A stretch of DNA of 64,000 nt, from contig NC_134649.1 of the NCBI RefSeq assembly GCF_030463565.1, positions 4,351,501 through 4,415,500 on the forward strand, read 5' to 3'. The stretch is from Pelecanus crispus (taxonomy: Eukaryota; Chordata; Aves; Pelecaniformes; Pelecanidae). This document shows, piece by piece, positions 50,201-61,936 of this stretch. Made by a program: the position numbers and the translations under genes. How positions within the stretch are numbered: the stretch's first letter is position 1; every line of letters begins with the position of its first letter. The notes beneath the pieces were generated by a model. That model made no database searches. It saw only the letters and a list, made by a program, of their open reading frames with translations, and was not told where the DNA came from.

Positions 50201-53200
50201 GAAAAAATATAAACTCACTTGCCACCTTAATTGAGATTTATTCAAAGTGCTATTTTAGCCTGCTACAATATAGTAACCAAGTTACAAGGTAATGTGATAG
50301 AATAGTAAAAGAAGTAAAATACACTAATTGCCCTATAACTAGGCACTTAAACAGTTTTACAGTTGAGATTTGTACAAGCTAGGGAGTATATTTGAAGTTA
50401 AAGGTCTCATAGCAATCTTAATTTGGCTGTTTTATGTGTATGGAGTATTTCAGTGTTTCATCATAAGAACCTCTAAGTCCGACAGCTCTTTTATTCTGTG
50501 CTGCCACTGGCTGTGTGTGTAGGCTTGGTAAGATGTCATTCACGCTGTGGCTCAGGTTGTGCGGAATTTAACTGGAATCGTGTTTTCACATTTGGACTAA
50601 CAAGATGAGAAAAGACAAGATGCAAAGAGATGGTAGCATCAGCCCAATACCCTTCGTTCAGTTATCTCCTCCACAAATTGTAGTTCAAACTCTTTATGCC
50701 AATTAGGCACAAAACACTGCTCGATCATTTGGAAAAAGCAGTGCCAAGGAGCAGGAACAAGCAGTGTCTCCAACTGGCAGATACTTACAACTAACAACTG
50801 ATGCCTGAATGAATGGTTTTGCATGGAAGGAAACAGTGGAGGTCAGGGTTGCTCTTACTGCCTTAGGGACTAATAATTTTTTAGCATAAAAAATTATCGG
50901 TGGAGAAGCTAATCTGGTGTCACATCCTGTGATTTCTCAAACTTGCAAGTTGCAAGTATGTCCAGAAGATGTATAAAGCAGCTGTTGTACATTTGAAAGG
51001 CTGTATGGCACAGTATCAACTGTCAACACTTGCACGAATACTAAACCATTAACAAGTTAGGGTTTGTACGTGTGGGGGTTTTTGGATTTTATTAAAACTC
51101 ACTTTTCTGTAGTATTGGGAATTTAAAAAAAAAAAAACCAAACCAAAAACCCATATCTCTCAGTGCTTCTGCTATCCTCAGTAGGAAAAAGGTTGCATAA
51201 CTTAGCAACAAAGCGTAGGTCCCATGTTTTTTCACCTGTTTCATGGTGGTGATTGCAGTTGGGATTCTTTAAACAATGTGCTGTCTATTTTTAGCAGAAC
51301 ACAAATCTGCTGCTGAAACTTGTGTGTTAACTGTTGCATATATTGCTTAGTCTTAAGCAAAACCAAAACCTGTGATATGGTGGATCTGATCTTTATTTAC
51401 TCTTTTAAACCACTTTGGTTTAATGTTGATGATTAACAGCGTGGAACAGCTTTGCTATCTCTTTTGATATCTGGGAGACTTGATTTTTTTTTCCCAACAG
51501 TCACTGCACCAGCTTTACCAGTTCTACCATAGGAGAATTGTGTTATTCTTGCTCTTTGCTGATTCCATTTTTTCCCTGTTACACCTCTGGAGTCATATTG
51601 AATAGACAGGCTAATAAGACGCTTAGAGAAATTAAGGCTTCTTTCACTTGCATGTTTGTGCTAGTGATCCATTGGGTTTTCTAGTTTATTCAGTAAATAA
51701 GGATATGAAATCCTCCTAACACATCCTTCAAGCCTGGATATCGCCTTCTCTTAGTTCTGGGTTTGGAAATGCAGCTTTTGCAAGCAAGAGCTTTTGTGCA
51801 GAGAACACAATCAAAGCTTTGGCTCTGTTTCTTTTTATTCATTTCCCAGACTGCAGCAGCCAGAAATTCCACTTCAAAGCAGCTCCTGAATTTGTTTTTC
51901 AAAATGTAGCTTTTGTCAAACCAAAATTTACCCTTTTTTGCTTAATGGCATTAAAAATACAACTGTTTTTTTTAATTTAATATATCAAGGATCCAAGGAA
52001 CAGGGCTTTGAAAGAAACTTCACATTGGTACTTCCCAACTGTGTAGGCTTTCCTTTAATTATAAAGGATGCAGTTCCTGAAGTAATCATTCCTGATTTTC
52101 CTGCTTTGCACTAGCCCATTTATAACTAGATTAGGCTACAGAGGAGATCTTTCCTTAGCAAGGAGGTGATTAGATTTCTTTACTTGGAGTATTTAATTTC
52201 TAAAATGCAGGGGAACTTTCCGGTTTTCTGAAATATCTTTGTTTTGTTGTTAGGCTGACTTTTAGGCCTTTCTAGAGCAAAAGCAACAATTTCAGTTTTG
52301 TCAGTGAAAATAATATTGGTGGTGCTGGTGTATGGGTAGGAATCTGGGAAGAAGCAAGGGTCTTTTCACCTTGGGTTGGGCAGAATACGGGTCACTCAGC
52401 TGTTGTCATTTCTCACTCCACACATCTTGCTGCTTGCTTCATGCTGTTATGAACAGTAAGGGAAAAAAAAGCTCTGAGCTCAGCACTTAGCAACAGGAGG
52501 TTCAGGCTGGGTAGGCTTTCAAGTTTCTTGTTAGAGCTGGTCCCAGATGAGGACGAGCTGGGCCTTTGCATATGCTGCCCATTCTTTGGAAGCAGTGTGT
52601 GTGAGGGGGAGAATAGCAACTTGTGACAGTTTATGCAAACTAAAAAGATCAGCTGCCTTTGAAATCCAGCATCTACAGCTTGATCCCAGCACTGGAACTG
52701 GTTGCCACCACTTGTGGTTACACTGGAACACCTGCCTTTGTGTGGTAACCAGCTCCCGACAAAAGTACGTGTCCTCTAGTTTTACGCTGACGTACAAGAG
52801 AAACAAACACAGGTCCCGAGGACTGCAGTCATAGCGCTTCTCAGGGGCGAAAATTTCTCGGCAGCATAAAGTGAGCCTGTTGCAAAACACATTCCGCTCA
52901 CCAAGTGATAAGAAACTGGTTCTGCCGTTTCCCACCCAGATTTCGGGCGCTATATGAGGAAATGCCAGTCTACTTCACCATCACTGCTCGTAGCCCGTGG
53001 GTGGCAGAAGGGACAGCTGAAAGACTTCTACCTATTTATTAGTCCATTCCACAAGAGGACCTGTGGTGGATGCCTTCCCTTTCCCACTCACACTGTGGGC
53101 ACTTGGAAGAGCTGTTCTCGGTGTAATACTGTATGGCCAGAGGGTTACTGGCCTTCCTAACCTGTTCGGATTTAACAAGCTGCCAAAAACCTTTGGGTTA

Positions 53201-56179
53201 AAACCAAAACTAAACAGTATAGACAACATCATTTAAAATATATGCAAGTGCTTGAGGTTGGTCTACATGTAATATGCCAGAACAATAGCCCTTGGGGGGG
53301 CAAAACCTTTTTTTCCCCATAAAAAGTAGCATGCAAACAGTAACAGCAAAATTTTCTCTCCTGTGGCGCTGGCAATATGCCTTTAACCTGATGTGGTCCG
53401 AAAGCAGAGTTTGCTCTCTCTGCCTCATTTGATGTCTGCCTCGTGAATTGATGCAGATGTGGGATTAAGGGTTCTGAGAAGTCACTCTGCCACAATTGTC
53501 CCAGGCAGCTGGTAATCGGAAGGAGGAGAGATTAGCAAATGGCAGCTATGGTTTTCCTAACAGACAAAGCTTGCTGGAGACAAATGACCTGTGTGCTTTC
53601 TATTGGTCTCCTTTTCTCCATCCTCTGGCCTCTTCTTTCATGATTTACACAGGCATTGTTTAGGGTCAAAAGGATTCAAAGTAAATAATTTAGAATGAAG
53701 CGGGCAAGTCATCATGTGGAGAAAGCTGATAATGAGGATTAGCTTTTGGGACAGTGGTTGCTGTAGATGTGGTGAGTAAACCATAGAACTAGATTATTTG
53801 TATCGGTGATGCTGTGGGAGCACTGAAAGAACCTTTCTGGCAGAGGGGATGGGATAATAGATGGGTTCATCTTCTTTAAAAGTGTAATTTAGTTCGAATA
53901 CTAATTTTAATCAAAGTTTCTAGGAAGTAGCAAGTATGTATTTGTGGAGAAGGAGATGATAAATAAAATTAGTGCTGAGTTATTCCTGGTTAGTTTGCCT
54001 TGAGTGGTCCTTCCTGGGATGGAGACTTCTGTCAGGTGTCAGCTTCCTTTTCATACAGAAAAACATACAAAGTACATGTGGGTTTCATGAGATATTTCTC
54101 AGCAAGCTGAAAGGGCCATAGCTTGTTTGTAGTACAGGAGAAGAGAACCTTGCTTGTATATGATGTCTGCAACAAAATAGTATTTATGGAGTTCCTATAC
54201 ATTTCAGGAGGGACAAAACTACTTAATCACACAGCCACAGCTGTCAGCCATTTAAGAGCAAAGAGGGCAGAAAGAGAAACTGTAAAATGCTCAGGTCACT
54301 GCTGCCCAGGTGTGTTTGGAAGGACTTCCTCACCTTCCAGGTGCTCCAGGAACCTCGTGATGAGAGCTGAAGCTGAAGGGAGACAGGAAAACAGCCCAAC
54401 TACTTAAAGAGCTGCTATTATGAAGATGGAAATCTCCAAGATTGCCTGGGGAATGGCCTGATTTGCTGCAGTGAAAACCTAGGTTGGATGTAGGGTGAAC
54501 ATCCAATTTAGGGGTAATGAAACATAAGAACAGGCTGCAGACAGACATGGAATCTCATCAACAGTTTTCTAAGAACTGCTTGGACAACGTTCATCAGGGA
54601 TGGTCTAATCCCCCGTGTGCAAGGCAAATCCTGGTACAAATACAGGGGATTATAGAAGAAAGAGTTTCAGAGAACCCACCTTTCTATGACTCTGGTCAGG
54701 AAGGATTCCTACTGAAATCTGTGGACTCTGGATCAGACTCCAAATCCCAGAATTCCCTTAAATTTTAGATTAAGCATGTGCTTATGAGCTCAGTTAAATA
54801 GAGATGCATTAACTAATTTAAGACGCGAAAAGGTAGTCACACGGTAAGGCATCTGTGTGTGGAAGCAAAACATGAATTAGTGAAATCCCAAGAATCCAAT
54901 ATGAAAATACGCACTACTGTGTTTTTCTAGGGTTTTAAGTGTTCTGGGTGCATATTCAATTACAACCCATCTCACCATAGTCCAATTGTTAGTGCTCTTT
55001 CCACTGTGTTATAATAGACGGGCCTATTTTTATTACAGTTACAGTTTGTGATAGCTTGCAATGCACAGTCTAGTTTAAAAATACAGATATATTAGGAAGC
55101 AGAACTGTGTAATGAGTTTCTCCCCTGGTCTTCTGCAAGCCTTTCTGTCTGACCTAAAATGTCATGTTTCAAAGCCCTGCTTCATTATCATGGCGCCTGC
55201 TAGCTGTAGTTAAGGGTCTGTTAGCAGCCCCATTATAAATCCCTACTTCCAGGAGTTTATAATTCAGCAGTAAAAAATTGCTCTAGGCTGAAACTTGGCA
55301 TATAAAGTCTTGGTGCAGAAATAATTGTGATTTCTCCCTCCTTTATTTTTGCATTTGCTTATACACACACAATTCATTCAGTAGGTTTTTACTGTCCCCT
55401 TTTGGCATTTAAAAAGATTAAACAGCTGGGTTATTAATATTTCAATACTGACTACTGTGCACGGCCAGTAAATTGATTCACAGTGTCTGTTAACTCGGCT
55501 CTGACGGATACAAGTCACCGTTTCACAAACCTGCTGCAAGGCTTCAGCTTAGTGGAAACAGCCCGGCGTGGATCGCGTGGGCTGTTCATTAGCTGTGGAT
55601 TGAAGTGGGCTTCGGAGCCAGCCGTGTCCGAACCTGGAAAGCTGGTTTGAGTGCACCAAGCTGGGTGTCCTGACCCAGCACGGGTGGAAGCTACGTGCGG
55701 CTGCAGGCAAAACTAAAGCTGTGTGGCCCTTGCTCAGATACGGAGTAACATGAAAGGGCCTGAGCTACGGTCTGTCCTCAGCATGGTTTGATCTTATCAC
55801 TTGGTCCTGTATAAAGGTATCGCTGCGAGAGCTTCCGATGGGATTTCTAATGCTATGAGGAGACTTGGTTGAAATTCTCCCAGCTCAACTATTTCCTCAT
55901 CGAAACTATGGTTCAATGAAATCGGTTATTTCTGCATATTTTTTTCTGGTTTACAGGAAACTTTAGTATGGAAAAAGTTATTTAAACTTAGTCCTAGAAA
56001 TTATAGAAAGATTACTTATTTCAGCCTTATGGAAAACATTATAGCAACTTCTATTTTTATTCAATTTTAGAGTGTTTTTATAGGATATATAACATGCTTG
56101 TACTGTTAAGTCTTTACAACTAAATGAGGGATAACAGAAATTTAGAAATATATAATGTAGAATGCAAAGCTGGAAAAAA

Positions 56180-56787
56180 AGCAGTCAAGAAGGCCAATGG
56201 TATCCTGGGGTGCATTAGGAAAAGCGTGGCCAGCAGGTGAGGGGAGGTTATCCTCCCCCTCTACTCTGCCCTGGTGAGGCCACATCTGGAGTGCTGTGTC
56301 CACTTCTGGGCTCCCCGGTTCAAGAAAGACAAGGAACTACTGGAGAGAGACCAGGGGAGGGCTATGAAGGTGATTAGGGGACTGGAGCATCTCTCTTACA
56401 AGGAAAGGCTGAGAGAGCTGGGTCTGTTTAGCCTGGAGAAGAGAAGACTGGGAGGGGATCTTACCAACGCTTACAAATATCTTAAGGGCAGGTGTCAGGA
56501 GGATGGAGCCAGACTCTTTCCACCGGTGCCCAGTGACGGGATAAGGGGCAACGGGCACAAACTGAAACACAGGAAGTTCCATCTGAATATGAGGAAAAAC
56601 TTTATTCTGAGGGTGACAGAGCACTGGAGCAGGCTGCCCAGAGAGGTTGTAGAGTCTCCTTCTCTGGAGATACTCAAAACCCACCTGGATGCGATCCCAT
56701 GCGACCTGCTGTAGGAGAACCTGCTTTAGCAGGGGGGTTGGACTAGACGATCTCCAGAGGTCCCTTCCAACCCCAACCATTCTGTGA
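56180..56787 (+). mobile_element. CR1 LINE, 5'-truncated copy with 3' end
   Basis: The segment has the typical CR1 course: AAGGCCAATGGTATCCTGGG, then a coding end and the 3' UTR with GGTTGGACTAGACGATCTCC, CCTTCCAACCCCAACC and ATTCTGTG at its tip. The frame 56274-56714 is open for 146 codons to its stop and reads like the C-terminus of CR1 ORF2 (blocks [48 protein letters not shown] and [20 protein letters not shown]). Everything 5' of this, including endonuclease and most of the reverse transcriptase, is absent, so the copy cannot move by itself. It sits about 1 kb upstream of the first CERS3 coding exon. The left edge is approximate. Confidence 0.93.
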
Positions 56788-57777
56788 AAATGAGACTTTT
56801 ACAAGAATGAAATGTTTTTATTTAGGTGAATTTTTTTTTTTCCTTCAAGAAATGATTTTAGACATTTTGTTCTGATATAGGATTTGGTCACAGTTAAATC
56901 ATAGTATTTCTTGCAAATCTCAAGAAAAAAAAAAAAGCTTGCTGTGCACTGTAATTTTAAACTTGGTCCTGTGCTCAGGTGTTTGCAAAATCAGGATCAA
57001 GGTGTATATTGCCATTAGCATATTAAACAGCAGTAATTCAGCAGTGAAATGTCTTCATTATTGCGGAACTGAGTCACCCCCTGGACTTTTTCATTTCTTT
57101 TCCACCCTTCCACCCACTTATATTTAATTTATGAAGACAGCCTAGGGAAAATCAGTTCTCTTTAGTTTCATTTGCGTATTGGTATGATAGGTTATAAATT
57201 ATTATTATTATTGTGAAAGATTTGACCAGGTACTAAGCAGTCTAGTGTGAATGACTGAGATGAGACAGCAGATTAAACACCCACTGCAGATTTCAAAGGC
57301 TCTGCATTGGTTTATACCAGCTCCAAATTCAGCTCTATTATTTTATCTTCTGCTGGATTATAATCCCACCTGCATGCTCTAAACCAAGGGGGTTTCAACT
57401 TCCTGTAACGGATTTTTTTTTTTCTTTTTCCTTTTTTCTTTTTTTTTCTGAGAAAACTGACACAATTACACACTTCACTGGCAAGGTCTGTTTGCTCTTG
57501 ATTTCATCTGGGACACATGAGTATCTCTACAGTGCCCACAGTTTCTCTGTAGAATGTCTCTGTTGGAGCTGCAATACCAGTGCAACCCATGCAGGCCAGG
57601 ACAGCTTGTTCTTGTGGGACCCAAGCCTCATCTGCTCTTTGCTTGTACCTTATCTTAGGAAATGTCCCACCAGCTGGGAACCACTGTTCTACACAACAAG
57701 GTTCAATATGTTTTATTTCATGCGTTTTCTTTTTAACACATTAGGAATAATTTTTAATTATCTTTTTATTTGCTTAG

Positions 57778-57960
57778 CATGGCGCACATATTAAAGACCC
57801 TCAACAGCTGGTTCTGGTGGGAGAATATCTGGATGCCTGTCAACGTCACATGGGCACATTTTGTAGACCGTGATGGGCTTGTCTTTCCAAAACCACATCA
57901 ATTATATGCCACAATACCATATGCTTTTGTATTGCTGATTATCCGATTCTTCAGTGAAAG
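57778..57960 (+). CDS. CERS3: CERS3 first coding exon, residues 1-60
   Basis: The acceptor TTTGCTTAG ends at 57777. The ATG at 57779 lies one base into the exon. The donor is GTAAGA at 57961. The peptide contains [20 protein letters not shown], then [14 protein letters not shown], then a membrane segment [14 protein letters not shown], the standard ceramide synthase N-terminus. The sequon N22-V-T corresponds to the N-glycosylation site of the family on the ER lumen side. Phase 2 at the end. Confidence 0.9.
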
Positions 57961-60900
57961 GTAAGAAACATAAATGCAATTTTATGCTAATATTAATCCT
58001 CTTTAATGCTAAAAATTTTTGAAAAATAAGATATCTTTAGATCAATGTCCTTAAGTTTTTAAAAAGGAGAATTAGTTGGTAGTTTGCTAGAAAGATCTAG
58101 TACACGTAATATGACAGGTGAAAAATTGGGAAATACTTTCACTATTAAGTACGTGTGGCTGTAGTCCAATCTAGAAGGGAAATATTTCTATCTGGCTTTT
58201 CTAGAACAGCGTTTAGATAATTCTAACTATCTCCTTTTGCTAGAGATACAATTAATCCCAAACCATTTGGGTTTCCTTTTGCTTTTTCTCCTTCAGTGGA
58301 AGGGTAGAGGTATTTGTCCTCCAAACCAAACCTCTCCTTTTGTGTCATCCTCCACCAGAACATTTGTGTGATGCTGATGGATCCCAGTTGTCTAGCTGTA
58401 GCAAGACTGCAGGGATCTCAAAGTTTCATGTGAACATTTTATGGACATCTAGTAATATAGTAATACTGATTCTCCCCCCTCCCCCCCCAACTTTGGCACT
58501 GAAAGATGGATTGTTTCTGCAGCTGGAATCTTATGGGTCAGGCAGAGGTTGGCTCCACAGAAGAAAGCACAAATATATTAAGATTTGCAGGGCTTTGACT
58601 TATTTATTTGTGCATTTTTTGCTTGACTTTCTTTTTTTTGCTCTAAAGAATGTGATTAGTAGGTTTCTATAATTATTTCGGGATAGAATGAGGAAATTTG
58701 GAATGTCATAAGCTGGACAGACTTGAAACAGAACCAGATAAGATCATTCATGTTAGAGATCAAAAGTAATTTGGATCATATGTTTATAACCATTCACAGT
58801 GTCTCCTGAGTAAATGCTTGCCCAACTGTGTCTCACTGCGCTGCTATTGGAATCACTCGTGTGAATAATTAGCCCACACATCTGGCCTGCAGTGAATCTG
58901 CCCATGAATGAGGAAAGCTGACCGCTGTTATGAGTAATAAGGAATCAATTGCTGATATCAGCAGGAGTGAAGGGTGGCTTTCTCAGAAAAGCCTGCCCAA
59001 GTAGAGGAGCGAAGCATTTGGCATGCTCTGCAGCAATTTGTATTGGAAAATGGAAGAGAAAGAGAAGCCTTCGGCCTCTGGGGGAGTTGCTGTGTGCCAC
59101 AAGCTAGAGGCCGCAAGCCAAATCCAGTGTCTTGGGCAGCGGGAGCTGGGTGAAGCAACATGCTAAGGGACTGCCACTAGGAGAAAGTGTCCCAGTAGCA
59201 ATCTTTCAGCTCACATGGAGAGAGCACCTGTTCTTGTTTCACTCTCCCTTAACTGTTGTTTAACTCCAATATGCCTCTGACAAACACAGGGACACAAAAA
59301 TCAGGATCTTTCCTTTAGTTTTATAACATTTCACGACCACAAACTTGAGTCCTTGGATCTGCTTTTATGCATAACTGCTAATATGCTATGGTTCTCTCAG
59401 GATTAGCTAGAGGAAGATTCCTTTCGCTCACAGTGCACTGTCATATCCTATAGCAGATTAAATTTCTTCAGATTTATTTTCTTCATATCCTGGCATGAGA
59501 ATAGCTAAGGTCTTGTAACTGTGTTGGTTTTTTTTAAAAGTTTTTCATGGTATGTCTTTTCAGATATGTTGCTATACCTCTAGCAAAAGCCTTAGGTATA
59601 AAGAATGTAAGACGTGTGAAGCCACAGCCTAATCCTGTTTTAGAGAGTTATTTCCGGGAGTGCTCAAAACATCCATCCCAAGTAAGGATTCTCATTCTTT
59701 TAAACTAGTTTTGGTTCTGGAAAATCCCAAGTCGTACTGTTTCAATCAGCTATCAGCAATGACATCATGGGATGAGTTCCAGCTGATTGACAGATGACTT
59801 AATTTATTTGGGTTTTTGTTGCTGTTCTGCTGACAAGGGTATATGGCATCCAAAACAGAAAATATGTTTAAGATGTTTAATTTTCTGGCATGCTGTTCTA
59901 GGTTAGACTGTTAATATTATTTCCAGTGAAGATCAGTGTTCCATCTTTAACTCATTCTGCCTGGAGAAAACATCAGCTGACATCTGTTGTTGGAAAGTGG
60001 TATCATATTTATTGCAAGCAATAATATTGGAACGCTAGCATGGAAGCCTTTTGATCCATTATATTGCTGCATGCTTAATCCTGGCTTATGTGAGAAAGAA
60101 AAGCAATCTTTCTATTACCTCGCTGTTTGTTTTTAAATTTGAACAAGAAAAACATAATAGCCAATGTTTACCATCTCAAAAAATGAGGCAACTTGATTGT
60201 TGATGGGAAACAGGTACGTTGCTGTGAATGCAGCCTCAAAAAGTTCACTTACCTACATACAGATACCAAAAATTGCAGCGTTCCTACACTGTTTTGAAAA
60301 GAAATATGTGCTTTCTAGTGATGAGGGATATTGATAGTTATTGATATGTGGAACTTTGCTTTCTATCCCTAACTCTGCTGTTCTCTTACTGTGTCTTTTG
60401 CCTGGTATCATAAGGAATAGAGGCATTTGTGTTCACATGTGAGCTCTTCTTTATCTGGGCAAGTATCCTGATCTCTGTTTCACACCTTCCTTCTGCACGA
60501 GTACGGTTTGACGATTAATCTCTGAAAGGAAGCACAGCATTTTTATACTTGTCAGTACATGGGAAAGATTCAGGCTGCCTCCTTTAGGTGTCTAGCTTGG
60601 GGACCAGCGTGCCTGGGAATGCATGCAGAGGCAATTGGCTGGCAATTGAGGGCTATGAGGCTCCATTGTCTGTCAAAACAAGGTCTGTATTCCTGCATGG
60701 CAAGTAGAGAGCTCTCCAGCCAGCAGGATGGGCTGAACACAGAGGCTGTTTGTGCTCCTGCCCTCCCCAGCAGCTGAGGTTTGCCTTTGCTCACATACCA
60801 GAGCTTTCTCTGGGGGTAGGAGACTAGCTGAACTGGACTAACCTTGGTGGAGGCAGCGCTGCTGCCACCCACTATTTGCATACTAGCCTTGCGGGGAAAG

Positions 60901-61936
60901 AGCTTCCTCGGGGATGAGTCGATCACCACCTCTGCTCCTGCAGCAGCCCCAGGGGAGGTCAGCCCACACCTTCTGCACTTCGGGATGGCGGAGAGGGAGG
61001 AGGCCTACGGGCTGCTGCACATGGGGCACTGAGCACCCGCAAACGCAGGAGTCGCACTGCCTCGTGCTTAGCACGTGCTGGGATGGCTGCATGGCAGGGC
61101 CACTTCACCTTCATAGAATCATAGGATGCTTTGGGTTGGAAGGGACCTTGAGAGACCATCGAGCCCAACCCCCCTGCAGTAAGCAGGGATTGAACCTGGA
61201 GCACACATAAAGCAGAGACACCCGACTGTTGCACTTGAATGGCTAGATGCGTTTCTAGGCAATGCTCTAGCCCTCATTTATTTTTAGGTGTCAAAAGGCA
61301 GTCTGGATTTTGCTCAGTAAGATTGACTTGCCCTGTACCACAGAAGTACATTGGATTTGAGAACAGAGCTCAGGTCACCTTAATTCCATGCCTGTGTCTC
61401 ACCTGTGAGGTTCATTTAAATATAATCTAATAATTATGATTAGTTAAGATATTAGATGCAATGTCCATACATGTTGATATGTGGCATTTTCCCCTCCAGC
61501 CCAGCCTCTTGTTTAGCAGTAGAAGTTGCATCTTTGAAACTGCCAGAAGCCACCAGAAAGGCACAGTCTGTGGATCTGTATGTTTCATGCCTGCTTTATT
61601 TATATAAATTAGTGTCTCAAAAATCCAGGATTTCTGTGAGTGTCACTTAAAAATTAAACCAGGAAGCCTGCAAGGTAAACCTCCACAGATAGTTAATATT
61701 AGTAATATTTTTAAATTAAAACCTTACAACAGTGGGAAGCTGATCTGTGGACTACAAAATAAATGAAAATGACATTGGAGTACATCTTGTCGCTAACACT
61801 ATTCCATTTTTTTACAGTCAGATATTCAAGGCCTTGCCAAAAAGTGCAACTGTACAGTCCATTTGGTGGAAAAGTGGTTTAGGAGACGGCGAAACCTTGA
61901 GATCCCAACAGTGCTTCGGAAATTCCAGGAAGCTTT
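57779..61936 (+). CDS. CERS3: CERS3, ceramide synthase 3 (N-terminal part; runs off the window)
   Basis: The exons 57779-57960, 59564-59681 and 61818-61936 join in phase to 139 codons plus two bases. Ceramide synthases are multi-pass ER membrane enzymes that N-acylate sphingoid bases. CERS3 uses very-long and ultra-long acyl-CoAs and is needed for the epidermal barrier in mammals. The N-terminal WFWWE..W.PVNVTW region, first membrane segment and Hox-like region with EKWFRRRRN are visible. The paralogue was assigned by position next to LINS1; from sequence alone CERS2 would also be close. The catalytic TLC domain, about 250 further residues, must lie right of 64000. Confidence 0.9.
57961..59563 (+). 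other. CERS3: CERS3 intron 1 (coding part)
   Basis: 1.6 kb between donor GTAAGA and acceptor TCTTTTCAG. No other exon or repeat recognised. An imperfect C-rich run lies at about 58470-58490. Confidence 0.75.
59564..59681 (+). CDS. CERS3: CERS3 coding exon 2, residues 61-100
   Basis: 118 nt after the acceptor TCTTTTCAG and before the donor GTAAGG. It encodes [20 protein letters not shown] and ends in [13 protein letters not shown], aligning with the human stretch FVASPLAKSFGIKETVRKV..NFFKHSTRQP. It marks the start of the Hox-like region. In phase 0 at the end. Confidence 0.92.
59682..61817 (+). other. CERS3: CERS3 intron 2 (coding part)
   Basis: 2.1 kb. It contains a minus-oriented CR1 3' fragment at 61111-61205 and a somewhat GC-richer stretch at 60560-61110 with open frames on both strands that show no similarity. 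Confidence 0.7.
61111..61205 (-). mobile_element. CR1 LINE 3' end, minus orientation
   Basis: Reads TCATAGAATCATAGGATGCT, then TTGGGTTGGAAGGGACCTTG, then CATCGAGCCCAACCCCCCTG. This is the reverse complement of the CR1 3' UTR and its terminal ATTCTATG-type repeats. Only about 95 bases, no coding part. Confidence 0.9.
61818..61936 (+). CDS. CERS3: CERS3 coding exon 3, Hox-like region
   Basis: 119 nt after the acceptor TTTTTTTACAG and before the donor GTAAGA, ending in phase 2. It encodes [20 protein letters not shown] and then RRRRN, with KFQEA near the end, aligning with human [39 protein letters not shown].RRN is intact, but the following NQERPS block reads NLEIPT. Confidence 0.92.

Larger units (their letters stand above)
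39331..56179. other. LINS1-CERS3 intergenic region, no gene recognised
   Basis: About 17 kb with no supported coding exon. Upstream untranslated exons of CERS3 may lie here but cannot be fixed from sequence alone. Contents noted: two small imperfect tandem repeats (41049-41106 and 44256-44293), a G/T-rich simple tract at about 41600-41670, a 13-base G run at 46310-46322 and long A or T runs. Around 52.4-53.5 kb, overlapping open frames of up to 134 codons occur on both strands without recognisable similarity or splice structure. Confidence 0.6.

Noticed and set aside
52531-52935. 134-codon minus-strand frame
   Set aside because: Unusually rich in Cys and Trp, overlapped by a 95-codon frame on the other strand, with no family motif, splice sites or promoter signs.
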